Part shown: piece after piece, positions 10,338-21,612 of the stretch | How positions within the stretch are numbered: position 1 is the stretch's first letter | Layout: every line of letters begins with the position of its first letter | Source of the DNA: Prillingera fragicola | Lineage: Eukaryota; Basidiomycota; Tremellomycetes; Trichosporonales; Trichosporonaceae | NCBI GenBank assembly: GCA_002335605.1 | Contig: BEDY01000002.1 | Coordinates: 868,001-932,000 of the forward strand | DNA: 64,000 nt | Reading direction: 5' to 3' | Translations under genes and position numbers: made by a program | Notes under the pieces: generated by a model | Told to the model about the DNA's origin: nothing | Database searches by the model: none | The model's input: the letters and a program-made list of their open reading frames with translations, nothing else

Positions 10338-12123
10338 CTATCCCATGAGGTCAACAAGATCGGCAAATGCGTCGTTCTTCTTCGCCGGCTGCTGCTGCTG
10401 CTGCTGCTGAGGTTGGGCTGGCGAGGGCGAGTGCCCATTACTAGGCACCGAGTATCCAGTGCCGGTGGGTGTGAGAGTCGAGGCGTTGCCAAAGTTGTAC
10501 TGAGGTGTCTGAGCCTGAGGTTGAATTGGGGCCGGGCTCTGGAAGACATTGCCCATGCCGCCCAACTGCTGCTGCCCAAATTGCTGCTGCTGCTGACCGA
10601 ACTGCTGCTGCTGGCCGAACTGCTGCTGCTGGCCAAACTGCGGCTGCTGCTGCTGTTGCTGACTAAACCTCTGCTGGCCGTACTGAGGCTGCGCCGGTGC
10701 CGTGTTGAAGAAGGACATGGGGTCCTGGCGATGGGGATGCGCCTGCTGCGCCTGCTGCGCCTGCTGCGAGGGGCCAGGTGCAGGAGAGCTCGAAGGGGAG
10801 GGCGCGAAGAGGTCGAGGGGCAGGCCGCCGGCGGTGTAACCGGGGTTTGATGAGGATGCCTCGGCACCAGCACCCGAAGGAAGGGCCAAACCTCCATCGC
10901 CCGACATAGGCTCGTCTTCGGCAAAGGCATCGAACGAGATAAGGTCGTTGCCCTTGGATGCTCCAGGGTTGGACGACTCGACAATTGCACGAGCGCCCTC
11001 CCAGTCGCCCTTCTGAGCAGCCTCGAAACGAGCGAGGGCATTGTTGATGAGATCGTTGCACAACAGTAGTCGGTCCATCATGCCCTCGTGCTCGCCTGTG
11101 TCCTCCTCGATCCACTTTTGAATGCGAGGTCGTGCGCCACGGCAAGCAGCTGCCACCTGATCGTAGACATCGCCTTCGACACCAACACGCTCTCCATCCT
11201 TGGCGTTGTCCAACATGTCGTTGAGTAGGATCGCCTTGCTCTGGACCTTTTCCAGCTCGGAGATGGTCTGCTTCTCGTAGTCGACGGTCTTGTCCGGCTC
11301 GGCGCCGGCCAGGTACTTCATGAGATCCTGAGCGGCAGCCAGGTCACGGGGAGTTCCGCGCCTGATAAGTTCTTGCAGCTTTGCACTCTTGGCCGCACGA
11401 TCCTCCTCCTCGAGCTCCTCGGGAGACTTGAGATTCTGAGATTGTCAGCACAGACCGCAACTTGCCACCTAACCTCGTTGGGGTTGCTGTTGGCCATTGC
11501 GCGCGCTGCGTCAAACGCCTTGAAGCGGTAGCCCTTGTAGCTTAGCAAACGATGCATGTCGCGAATGTGGGCGAGGTCGTCCTTATACTTGGACGTGACA
11601 CACAGAGTGTTCTTCCACTCGTGGATAAGCTGAACGGTGAGCTCAACATTCGTGACGTCCACGTACCTCCAAAATTCGGCCCATAACCCTGCCTGTGACC
11701 ATGGGAGGACGCTCGGGGAAGCGACGGACAAGCTCATTGAGAAACTCCTTCGTGCTGATCTGGAGGTGAATAGCGTAGCCACAGTTCTTGACGAGGTGGT
11801 CGAGGACATTCAGAGCAAGCAGCGACTGATTTGGGTTACGAGAGTTGATGTAGACCAGAAGAGCATGGGTGGCTTCGCGAGCGCTACCTGTTAGCACACT
11901 TCATGGTCACGACACCTACGAGTTGGCCTTTTTCTTGTTAATCAGCTCGGCGAGCTCGATGTTGACGACATCGTTAGATTGCCTCAATGTGGGGTCACAC
12001 GCCTGGTCTACCACGCGTTAGCTCGCCAAAGCGCAGCGCCCGGCCTCCCCGTTGTCACTCACCAACAAGCGCCTGAACAGGCGACTGTGATGCCCACGGC
12101 CTTGCAGGACCCGCAGCGAGCAT
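10338..12123 (-). CDS. VHS-GAT adaptor protein, GGA-like but lacking the gamma-ear domain
   Basis: Five exons (12063-12123, 11920-12007, 11667-11883, 11474-11629, 10338-11435; smallest intron 37 nt) give 539 residues. The VHS domain spans about 20-160: DQACDPTLRQSND, then LLALNVLDHLVKNCG, LQISTKEFLNELVRRFPERP, and YKDDLAHIRDMHRLLSYKGY, very close to fungal Gga proteins. A GAT region follows (about 175-300: RGTPRDLAAAQDLMKYLAG, LEKVQSKAILLNDMLDNA, LLLCNDLINNALARFEAA), the Arf/ubiquitin-binding three-helix bundle. The rest is an acidic hinge (DLISFDAFAEDEPM) and a Gln/Asn/Gly-rich tail ending NDAFADLVDLMG. No GAE (gamma-ear) domain is present before the stop. Family role: Golgi-to-endosome clathrin sorting. 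Alternatives are TOM1- or Lsb5-type VHS-GAT proteins, but the VHS sequence favours Gga. Confidence 0.75.
10387..10680 (-). repeat. CAG-rich polyglutamine tandem repeat in the VHS-GAT gene
   Basis: Imperfect tandem units of CAGCAGCAG plus TTCGG code for repeated QQQQFG blocks near the C-terminus, with a further pure CAG run at 10387-10410 on the complementary strand. In-frame unit-number variation would be expected between strains. The segment looks prion-like (Q/F/G-rich). Confidence 0.8.
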
Positions 12124-12608
12124 GGTATCGTTTCGGCCGAGGTGGAGGTGGGACTCGGAGAGGCTGTGTTAGAGCTTGGAGGAGAATAGCTCTGGAAGCG
12201 CGCTCGCGAGGGAGGGGAGCAGAAGACGGATAAAGTGCGGCAGACGCCGAGACGTTCACCACAGTCGACTGTAGGTTGAAGTAGATATGGAGATGAGTGT
12301 GAAACGAACACTTCTTGCCTGTGGACACATGCACGTCGTCGGCGTGGACCCGGACACCCTTCGTACCCTTCATTCAGCCAAGAGTCCGTGGTCATGACGG
12401 AACCAAACTGGCGCCACGCGACGATCACTTGGCCTGCCACTGGGTCAAATCCCGAATCTCGCCGGCCAGTGACTGGTGCCGCCGCGCTCGCTGGTGGTAG
12501 CAAGCTGTCGTCCAACGGCAGCGAGGACATATCACCAGCAAGTCCGTTGCTCCGTGCTCACCCCTCCTCACCTCTCTCCTACCTCAAACACAGGCGACAG
12601 CGGCCACC
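12124..12608. promoter_or_regulatory. Divergent promoter between the VHS-GAT gene and NDUFA9
   Basis: A 485-bp region flanked by two outward-facing ATGs. The NDUFA9 side is pyrimidine-rich (CCCCTCCTCACCTCTCTCC at about 12560-12580) just before the ATG. No TATA box seen and no internal gene supported. Confidence 0.45.
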
Positions 12609-14007
12609 ATGGCGTCCGTCCGTTTCGGTGAGCTCTTTGCCCGGCCAAACGCCATTGTACCCGCGCGCTCAAACTGACCATGTCTTGCAGCTCCTGTCCT
12701 CCGGACAAAGGTCGCTGCCTCGCGCGCACCGCGCATCGCGACCCGGGTGCGTTGCGGAATAGCATAGGGAGATTCAGCCAGCTGACAGGTACACAGTCCG
12801 CTCACGACCTTACCATCTTGAACCAGCCCAAGGGTAACAAGCCCATTTCGATCACCAAGTCGGGCACTGCCGTCGGCGGTCGTTCGTCGGTTTCGGGTCA
12901 CGTTGCGACTGTTTTCGGCTGCACTGGCTTCCTGGGACGCTACCTCGTTGCCAAGCTGGCCGCGGAGGGCACCCAGGTCATCGTTCCTTACCGTGACGAG
13001 GACGCCAAGCGTCACCTCAAGGTCACTGGTGACCTCGGAATGGTTGTTCCTCTCGAGTGGGACGCCCGCAACCCCGACCAGATCCACGAGTGTGTCCGTC
13101 ACTCGGACACTGTCTACAACCTTACCGGCTGTGACTGGGAGACTAGGTGGGTACTGAGAGGAGCAAGCAGATTGCAGGACTGACAGACAGGAACTTTTCG
13201 TACGAGGACGTCAACGTCAAGGCTGCTGGCCTCATTGCCGAGGTTGCTGCTCAGTCCGGCGTCGACCAGCTCATCCACGTCTCTCACCTGAACGCCAACC
13301 CCAACTCGACCTCCAGGTTCTACAGGACTAAGTACCAGGGCGAGCGGGCAGTCCGTGATGCGTTCCCCGACGCCACTATTGTCCGTCCCGGACTCATGTT
13401 TGGCCCCGAGGACTGGCTGTTGAATGCGGCCGCTCAGTACCCCGCGCTCTTCAAGCTGAACGGCGGCGCGACCAAGATTCTCCCCGTTTACGCCCTTGAC
13501 GTCGCTGCTGCCCTCAAGATCATGCTTGACGCTCCTGTGACTTCGGTTGCTTCGACCTTCCACCTTGCCGGACCCGCTGTCCACACCTACAACTCGATCC
13601 TCGAACTCATCGCCACCCTGACGATGAACCCCGTCTCCTCTGCCCCCACCGTCCCCAAGGCGGTTGCCAAGGCATTCGCTACGATCACCAACCGTGCTGT
13701 TTGGTGGCCCACTGTCTGTGCCGACGAGATTGAGAGGCGATACATCAACGACGCTGGAGTGGACGCATTCGCACCCCGCGACGACTCGGCGTACCCCAGT
13801 GGATGGGCACCCGAGGTCCACGTGGACACTATCCCTGGTGTTGACGGCGAGCCGCTCAAGACCTTTGCCGACCTCAACATGACCCCCGATGCCATTGAGG
13901 AGCACGCCATCAAGTACGTCCGTCGTTACCGCTCGGCCGCCAACTTCGACGTTCCCGTCGAGCTGGGCCACTTCAAGGAGCCCAAGCCCTACCACACTGT
14001 GCCTTAG
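12609..14007 (+). CDS. NADH:ubiquinone oxidoreductase 39/40 kDa subunit (NDUFA9), mitochondrial complex I
   Basis: Four exons (12609-12627, 12691-12746, 12797-13146, 13191-14007) give 413 residues. The first exon codes for only six residues. The N-terminus is a basic/hydroxylated presequence ([20 protein letters not shown]). An atypical SDR Rossmann fold follows, with GCTGFLG (the GxxGxxG NAD(P)-binding loop, about residue 58), then [41 protein letters not shown] and [14 protein letters not shown], all typical of the 39-kDa subunit. In complex I this subunit binds NADPH tightly and stabilises the peripheral-arm interface; it is an accessory subunit in the matrix. Its presence implies a proton-pumping complex I in this organism. 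The ATG at 12609 is in a CCACCATGG context. Confidence 0.93.
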
Positions 14008-14577
14008 AAGAAACAATGCAGAGTGGTTTAGCAGCAAGAATGACGAGTGGACATTGATTGTATTGTGGCTGGAACTTGACTGACCTGCCTCGGAACGGAA
14101 GCAATTTGATCTGGCATAGCGCGGCGATCACCGCAGACAGGACTCCACTGGGCCACTGCGTTGCAATTGCCCTCGTAAGCTCGCGCGCAATTGCTCCAGC
14201 ATTCCGTACTCGTAGTCGAGGACGGTCCAACACTGGCGGTGACGGTGTAGGCTCAGAACCACGAGTGCCTCAGCCAACGCTGCTGTCTTGAACAGGGTCC
14301 TTGGTCTGCCAGGGTACATTATACAATTCGGTGGCACCTGTTGGCAATGTCAAGAGTTGAACGGCAACGCTAACTATCTGTTAACATGAGGCAGCTTGCA
14401 CATTGCTGCGCTCGCACCACCCGGCCCTTGTGGTGCTCCTGCTCCTCCATGCGTCTATCAAGCTGTCAGTGTCTCGAGCAACTCGCGAACGCGACAATGA
14501 TTGTATGCAGTGCCATGGCGGCTTGGTTTTACATTATGCAAACTATACAGTAACACTCTTTGTCTCTATGCAGTACT
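14008..14577. other. Convergent intergenic region
   Basis: A 570-bp gap between the tails of NDUFA9 (+) and the cystathionine lyase (-). No gene or RNA recognised. Confidence 0.5.
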
Positions 14578-16108
14578 CTAAGCGACGCGCGCGACCTTTG
14601 CGCCATGGGTGAGGTCGGCCTCGAGGTCGCGGACGTCCTCGATACCGACTGACAAGCGGATGAGCTCGTCGTCGATGCCGAGCTTTGCGCGGTCCTCCTC
14701 CGAGACGGAGCCGTGGGTCATGAGGCTGGGGAGCTCGGCGAGGGACTCGACGCCGCCGAGCGACTCGGCGAGGGTAAAGTACTGGAGGGCGGCGAGGAAG
14801 TTTGACGACGTCTCGGCGGCGGCGGCGTTGGCTGCGTCCGTCTTGAGGCGGAAGCTGACCATGCCGCCGTAAGGGAAGCCAGTCTCCTCCGAGTAGCCGA
14901 GCTCGATGGCCTTCTCCTTGGCGACGGGGGCGAGCTGGCGCCACGCAAGGGCGCGGACGCCGGTGCGCTTGGCACCCTCGAGACCGGGGTAGATGACCTC
15001 GCGGACCCACGACTGCTTCTCGAGCCAGCGAGCGAGGGTGAGGGCGTTGAGGCCGTGCTGCTGCATGCGGAGAGCGAGGGTCTTGGCACCGCGCTGGGCG
15101 AGCCACGAGTCGTAGGCCGAGGGGACGGCGCCGCCGGCGTTCTGGTAGAAGCGGAGCTTGTGGTGGAGGTCGGTACGGTTGGTGACAAGGACACCCATGC
15201 AGACGTCCGAGTGGCCGTTAATGTACTTTGTCACCGAGTGCGAGACAATGTCGGCGCCAAGACGCAGAGGGTTCTGGTAGTAGGGCGACATGAAGGTGTT
15301 GTCGACGACGACAACGGCGCCGTGGGCGTGGGCGACGCGCGAGACGAGCTCAATGTCGACCATGCGCAGAGTCGGGTTCGTGGGGGTCTCGATCCAGACC
15401 AGCTGGGTCTCGGGGGTAAAGGCCGCGGTGAGCCGGTCCTCAATGACCGACGAGTCGACGGCCTCGTTGCCCTGCGAAAGGTCGACAAACGACGCAGTGA
15501 TGCCAGTCATGGGCGCGACCTTGGTGAAGTAGCGGTAGGTGCCGCCGTAGACATCGCCGACAGAGATAATGTGGCCGCCGGACTTGACGAGCGACGAGAC
15601 AACGGCCTGGGTGACGGCGCTGCCGGACGCAAAGGCAAGAGCAGGAGGGAGGTTCTCCTCGGCAGTGCGCTCGGCAGCGGTCATGTGCAGAGGAGCCGGG
15701 TTGGGGAGCTCGAGCGACGCGACGAGCGTCTCGAACGCCAGGCGGTTGGGGTTGAGCGAGCGAGTGTACTCGAAGCCCTGGAAATGTCAGCAAGTTGCCC
15801 ACCTTTGACACTGCTCTATTGTTCCCAACTTGTGGACTCGGCAGCAGCTACCCGCGCAACTCGGCACGGGCTTGGCTGTGCCACACAAATTTTTTCGGAG
15901 CAACAGTCCGAGACGCGTTTTCGCTCACCTTGTGGACACCGATGGCAGACTGCTTGTAGGTGGTGGAGAGGGAGATGGCAGGGATGACCGCGCCAGTCTC
16001 CTCGCTGGCCTGGGAGCCGGCGTGGATGACACGGGTGCGGAAGTGAGCGGCGGCGTGCTGCTCCTCGGCGGAGATGCCTGCGGTCTGGGGGATGGTGCTG
16101 ATGGTCAT
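14578..16108 (-). CDS. CYS3: Cystathionine gamma-lyase (Cys/Met metabolism PLP enzyme)
   Basis: Two exons (15929-16108 and 14578-15777) separated by a 151-nt intron, long for this window, give 459 residues. Trans-sulfuration PLP motifs are intact: FRTRVIHAGS, AISLSTTYKQ, GFEYTRSLNPNR, then LAFASGSAVTQAVV, WIETPTNPTLRMVDI, VVVDNTFMSPYYQNPL, and the PLP-lysine motif HSVTKYINGHSDV (Lys about 244). The C-terminal ELIRLSVGIEDVRDLEADL is the family signature. Fungal Cys3 cleaves cystathionine to cysteine in the cytosol. It is longer than yeast Cys3 (394 residues) because of an N-terminal extension and an insertion near residues 88-105 (APLHMTAAERTAEENLPPA). Cystathionine gamma-synthase or beta-lyase are alternatives; the closing IRLSVGIEDVxDL and overall pattern favour gamma-lyase. 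Confidence 0.82.
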
Positions 16109-16968
16109 TGTGAAGGAAAGTGCTGGTTTCGCCACTGAGCCAGGAGTCGGATGGGGTGTATGAGGAGGGTGGAGAGGAGGAGGATGGGGCTGAAGGTGGA
16201 GGGGTGGAGAGTCTTATAAACAAGGTAGTGCCAGTCACGCCATTCGCAGATGTTTATAAATCACACATTTCTTACGCCGTGGGGAGGGAGCAGTGACACC
16301 GCCGGCCACGTCCGTTTAGTCATCTGTGCACTCTGCGTTGCCGCGTCATGGCAAATAATTCTGCCAGATCTGTCTTCTCTCACCTCCTGCCGCAACACGC
16401 AGTAGTGGCTCCGAGCCGAGAGCGAGCGGGTGGCAAAAAAATAATTACCTCCGCCCGGGCAACTGGGGGCGAGGCAGCAGAGCATTCACGCAGACACACC
16501 GACGGCCTCTGCTCATGTGCATGCTTCGGTCTCCGATGTCGTCGGAATGTCTCCTCAGCGGCCAGTCGAGTGTTCGAGCGCGTCCTAGCAGCCCCTGAGA
16601 GCTGGGTGGACGCTGAGGCGGGCAGTGGTTGTGGCTCTTGGCGGGCACCGCGTCGCTCTCACCGTGGCTCAATGTGCCCCACAGCAGACACATGTGCATT
16701 CATGCTCTCTGCAGCCGACCTTGTGCCACTTGGCAGCTCAGCTGACCATAGTCATTCCGAAGTCGATTCGGAATGGGTAGAAGCGTTACGACGACGACGA
16801 GCATTCCTTGGACAGCTTGCCCACTCGTGTCTCCTAATGGGCTGCCGCATATGTGCCAATCTCGGTCCTCGTACCCCAGTGTCACAGTGCATCACTGTTC
16901 GTCGCATAATGCTATTGTGTACACAGATAAGGGCTGCCTCGTGGCAATCTATCCCCGTATATATATTC
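16109..16968. other. Intergenic region upstream of CYS3
   Basis: An 860-bp stretch. TATAAA-like elements occur near 16213 and 16254 (TTATAAA), suitably placed for the minus-strand lyase. An open frame crosses part of the region on the plus strand but lacks any recognisable domain. No gene supported. Confidence 0.45.
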
Positions 16969-19090
16969 CTACATTGCTTGCCCAACGGCGGGGACTTGCT
17001 CCTCCACTTGCATGTGCGGCGTGTGCACTTGCTGCTGCTTGTCGTCGCCGCCATCCTCCTCTGCACGCGTGCGCTCGAGATACTCCCTGTGCCTCCTCCT
17101 TCCAAGTTCCAGCTTCTCCTCCATCGAGAGCTCTTGCAACGTCCCAAGGACTGAAAAGTCCAAGTCGGGCAATGGCACCAGGTTCGTGTCGGCTGGTGTC
17201 TGTGGTGTGGGGTCGCAGCGCGATTTCGGTGACAACGATAGGGCCGGGGGAACATGATCTGGCGACACGGGAGGGCCGTTTGAGTCTGGCACGGATGTGA
17301 GGGTCCTCACTGGGCTCGCACCCTGCCAGCCATGACTTGCATGGTGGTCCAGAGAGGGTAGGTAACCCCCAAAGACCTTGCGTAGCTCGGCTTCACGCGC
17401 GTCTGGCGAGCGCATCATCTCGACGCCGATAAGCTCATCCCCTTCGCGGTAGACCGAGAACGGGTCAAAGTCAGGCTCATGCTCGTACGCGAGATCGGTC
17501 GGTGCTGGCATGGCATCACCCCTGAACGTCAGTCTCGACAACACGACATGAACTCACCACAAGGCCTCCTCGAGGTCATTGAGGAGTCGTGCGACATTCC
17601 CTCCTGCCCCACTCGGTGAAGACACGTTGCCTGGGACAATGTCCCCGTACTGGCCACGGATCACGCTCTCGCCAAACGCCCATCCCAAGTCTTTGCGGCG
17701 GTTCACCGCCTCGTCAATGTCGCGCAGACCATAGCGAATTTCCCAACCCCAAAACGCGACATCGGCCGCAGTGGGTGGATTTGAGAGGAAACCTCGGCGT
17801 TTGCCCTCTTGAACCGCTGTAATCGTCCAGCTGCGCCACGCCTTTGGGAGTGGAGTTTTGTCAAGCAATGACGCGCGTCTTGCCGCCGATGGAATGGGCA
17901 CGCCGGTCCAGGGACAGGGCCGATGAGGGAAAGTAATAAACCACACAGCGTCAATGTAGGCGCCGAGAGCTTGAACTAGTTCCAGTACTAATGGGCGAAT
18001 GCCGCGGCGACACAGTAGCGAGTCAATGTTGCTGAAGGGGTTGGGCATGTCGGAGACGCGGGCGTGGGTGGATAGTCGCCGTTGTCGAGATAGTGGCGAG
18101 ACAGTATCACCCCCGAAATATTCAGGATCCACTGCGAGCTCGACATCGCGAAGCGCACGAACAGATTCGGTAGTGTATATGTCTTGCCCATGAGATGACA
18201 AATGACTTCTTGGCCGGGCAGCGTAGTGGCCGCCCGATGGTGACGCCTCAGATGAGGCACCTGCCTCACCATTCACCTGGCTGGGGCCCGCGCGTTCGAT
18301 GCTTGCTGGCGAAGCCCCCGCTGGCGTGCCAGGTGTCGGGGATACTCGTGCTGGTGTATTCTCGCTAGACCCTCGCCGTGACAGCGGGTCTCTCTGAGTA
18401 AGTTGGAACAAAGGATTAGGAGTCTGCGCTCGAGGTGTGTTGGAAGGGGTGGGCGCGAGAATGTGTATGGATTGAGGTTCTGGCGGTTGCGCAGGGTTCT
18501 CGGCGATCCATTTCTGGTCTTGTCAGAATTGTTCACAGAAGGGGTCCACTGCCCCTTATCGACTCACCCTCCACTTTACCAACGCTGCCTCTGCCTTTAC
18601 CCGTTCAGCACGCGCCTCGAGATTCTCCACCACTCGCTTCTTCCCTATGCCCCGCAATGGCACCGCGGTCATTTCAAAGTGCTCGGACCCATCATCGTGA
18701 AGGTTCGAGGAGCGTTGGCTGGCCGTGCTGCTCCCTGGTCGCCGAAGGCTGGTGAGAACAGACCCTCGACGATTGAATATGTTGGCAAAGCCTTGATCGC
18801 GCGAGGTCAATGATCGTAATGACACAGAGCGGCCAGAGCCAGAGTCACTGGTAGACGCAGCAATGGACGCTGCTCCAGATTTCAACCCGGGGCGCAGCGA
18901 CGTAGCTGCGTTGGCTGGCTGTACCTCGACGCTCAAGCTCGACTGTCCATGGTATGCGCTCGGTGGAATGGCAGGCAGGTGTTCAATAGTCTGCAAATGT
19001 TAGCAAATGCATCATCCAGCAGCGGCGTACCCCAGAGTCGGCGCGCGACACCAGACGTGACGGCCCCGCAACAGCCGTGGCAGTTGCCAT
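16969..19090 (-). CDS. Conserved-looking fungal protein of unknown function, 663 aa
   Basis: Four exons (19031-19090, 18568-18990, 17558-18513, 16969-17521) join in frame; the last intron is 36 nt. I do not recognise the family. The N-terminal 150 residues are Ser-rich, then a basic helix (RAERVKAEAALVKWRKWIAE) leads into a Pro/Thr-rich linker. The central block (about residues 300-470) looks folded and contains PNPFSNIDSLLCRRGIRPLV, ALGAYIDAVWFITFPHRPCP, FLSNPPTAADVAFWGWEIRY and AVNRRKDLGWAFGESVIRGQ. The aromatic-rich segment around AVWFITFP is too short and polar for a clear membrane span. The C-terminus is acidic with a coiled-coil-like helix (LQELSMEEKLELGRRRHREY). The start at 19090 gives MATATAVAGPSR. 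Confidence 0.6.
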
Positions 19091-21612
19091 GGCAGTGGGT
19101 CGGAGAGCTGTTCAGTCGAGGATAAGGTTGAACGGGGTAGGAAGGAACACAGGGCCCTGGGGCCACCGTGTTCTCTCTTGCTGCGTGGTGGTGTGGTCGT
19201 CGGCGAGCAGTGTTTGATGTGGGGATGCTAGACGGGCAGAGGAGAATGATGTTGGCTGCGGGGCCTCTAAAGTCGCTCTTCCGGCGGACCCAGCAGTGCA
19301 GGCATTCCTGTATTGCGGTGGACAATGTTGTTGTAGTGGTGTAGGTGGGATGTAGGACGAGCTGGATGGAATGGACCAAGTTGCAGTCGATGGTGTAGGA
19401 TGACCCGCCCGCCTGACCACTTGGCTGCGTTTGGGCTGCTTTGGGTTTTGCTGCTGCAGCAGTCGAGGCGTGATGAATGGGACAGTCCTTGGTTGCTTTG
19501 CCTAAGGTTTGGGTACGCCGGGAGACAATGCCGTAACCGCGACAGACTAGTGTCGTCCGTCCTCCCCCTTCTGCCGCGGTCGATCGTCCCGGACAAGGCA
19601 CGCGATTCCTTTAAAGGCAGCGTCGATCTGTGTGGCTCACGATGGTGGATTCCACAGCTATTGTCGTCTGCTACGGCGCCTTGGCTTGTAACGCTCGTCG
19701 ACTGTCACTACGATGGAGATGCTACTGATGATGAGTGTTGATTACACTTCTTTGCCCATTAGCTCTAAAAGTCTGCCAACGCTCCTGAATCGGTGGGGGC
19801 CCGTCCCTCCCTCCCTCTCTAACAGACTGTGCGGTAACCTGCATTTCGGCTGACGCGACACGACGCCACTTCGGGGCCGCCTCTCAAGTCGCTTCTCTGC
19901 AACGCTGTTCACCGTATATACCTTACACCGTACACCGTACAGGCCGTTCACTGATCATAGCTGCCAAAACATGTGGTCGACGGGTTATGTGGGTGTCCGT
20001 GTCATTGCAGGGATTGCCCCTGGGGCGCCATCGGTGGCGTTGTTCGAGTAGTGTATCGTACCCCACGAACTGTTCCTGGCCGACATCATGCACATACCTT
20101 TGAGTGACAATTCTACGCTCCAAAGGAATGCAGTATTGCAGCTGTCGACGTGTCGACACTGACATCTGATGCATGTCGACGACAATGCAGCCTTGTCCGC
20201 ATCCTGTCATTCGCTGCCCCATGCCCATGCTGCCTTCTGTGCTACGCAAGGAGTCGGCGGAGTGATCCACCCAGTGCACAGGCTCACAGGGCAAGGGGTT
20301 ATTCACCCGACCCAGGCCTTTTTGAGACGTGAGACAAGCGTCTCGATCGCTCATTAAACTCGTCGGGTACTCAGGGTCCGGACCTGTTCCCTCCTCGTCC
20401 TATGCGGCCACACCATTCTTCGACAATAGCTGCGTACCTGTGTGCTCGGCGCGTTCGGCCACAATCAGCCCTTTGCTCCCTGTTCCAAAAACGTGGTCTG
20501 GTCCTGACCCCCTTCCACTCTCCAAAGACTCACTGATCACCGATTTCAGTCAAACGCCGGCCATAGTAACTCGCGAGGCGTCGTGGTGCGTTCGGTTCCT
20601 AATTCATCCCTAATGCGGCCGAATGCCGCCCAAAGGGACTGTTAATTGCAAGGGAAGCAGCACAAGTATCTCTATTGTCTGTTTTGTATCCGCCAGGAAA
20701 GTCGGTGCACGCACGACACATGGGCAGGATAGAGTGCGCCATGGCATAGCATGTGAGGCCGCCGTGAACGCGCAGAGCTGGCGCCCGTTGTCCAGATCGC
20801 GCACAGCAGAGAGCTGTTTTGCGGAACGCGAATCGTTGTGAGCAAAGCAATGCTCTTCATCGTCACATGCCAACACAAATGAACAGACACGGCATGCTCC
20901 ACAACAGCTTACGCGGTCTGTCTCACGTTACTTGGCGGCATACTCCAATGTCAAGATAGACACTTCGCTTGCACGCTTGCACACTTGAGGGGGCTAGTAA
21001 CCGACGCCGAGATCACAGGAGTTGCAATGTCGGAGGCTTCTGAATCTGGGAGCAATCTGTGAGGGGTGGGAGGGGTGAGAGTGGATGACTACCAGGCCTG
21101 TGACGTGACAAGAAAGCCACGGTAATACATGATTAGGTCGTGCAGCTCGTTTGCAAGGCGACTGGTCATATGGCCATGGGGATATGGGGAGTGGAGTTTG
21201 GGCTCAAAAACAGACGCAGCACACTGGGTTCCAGTGTCTGTGACGCTCTGTGGTTCGAAGACGGTGCGAGGCTTAACAACCACTTGCTTTTAAACCCACT
21301 ACAAGATGTGGTCGCAGGAGAATGCTTAACCACATCATTCAACAAGCCTCCGACTCAAGCATGCACCACGCCAACATGCACCTGCATGCAAAATGGCCGA
21401 GCATAGATGAACGATGCAAGCAGTTGCGTCACTGGATCATTATCATTCTGGGCCTGTGACGCAACTGCCACACTCATTCTCTGTAGTTGTACCGGAGGGG
21501 CCCCGGTTTGGCGGAAGCAAAAGTGCAACTTGTGCAGTCCTTCTCGCCCACTCAGCACCTCGAGCCCATTGTGTTCCAACACGCTCTATAAACCACTAAA
21601 ACAACAACGATC
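19091..21612. other. 2.5-kb gene-poor region
   Basis: The longest stretch here without a supported gene. Open frames are all under about 225 codons, overlap on both strands and show no domain, no plausible exon chain and no tRNA-like boxes that I could find. A TATATA element with short CACCGTA repeats occurs at 19908-19940. A noncoding RNA, a very divergent gene or large regulatory DNA cannot be excluded by eye. Confidence 0.45.

Noticed and set aside
13114..14037. Antisense 307-codon ORF over NDUFA9
   Set aside because: Codon-bias shadow of a gene with clear Rossmann motifs.
16348..17154. 268-codon plus-strand ORF
   Set aside because: Overlaps the C-terminus of the minus-strand 663-aa protein, and no family feature is seen.
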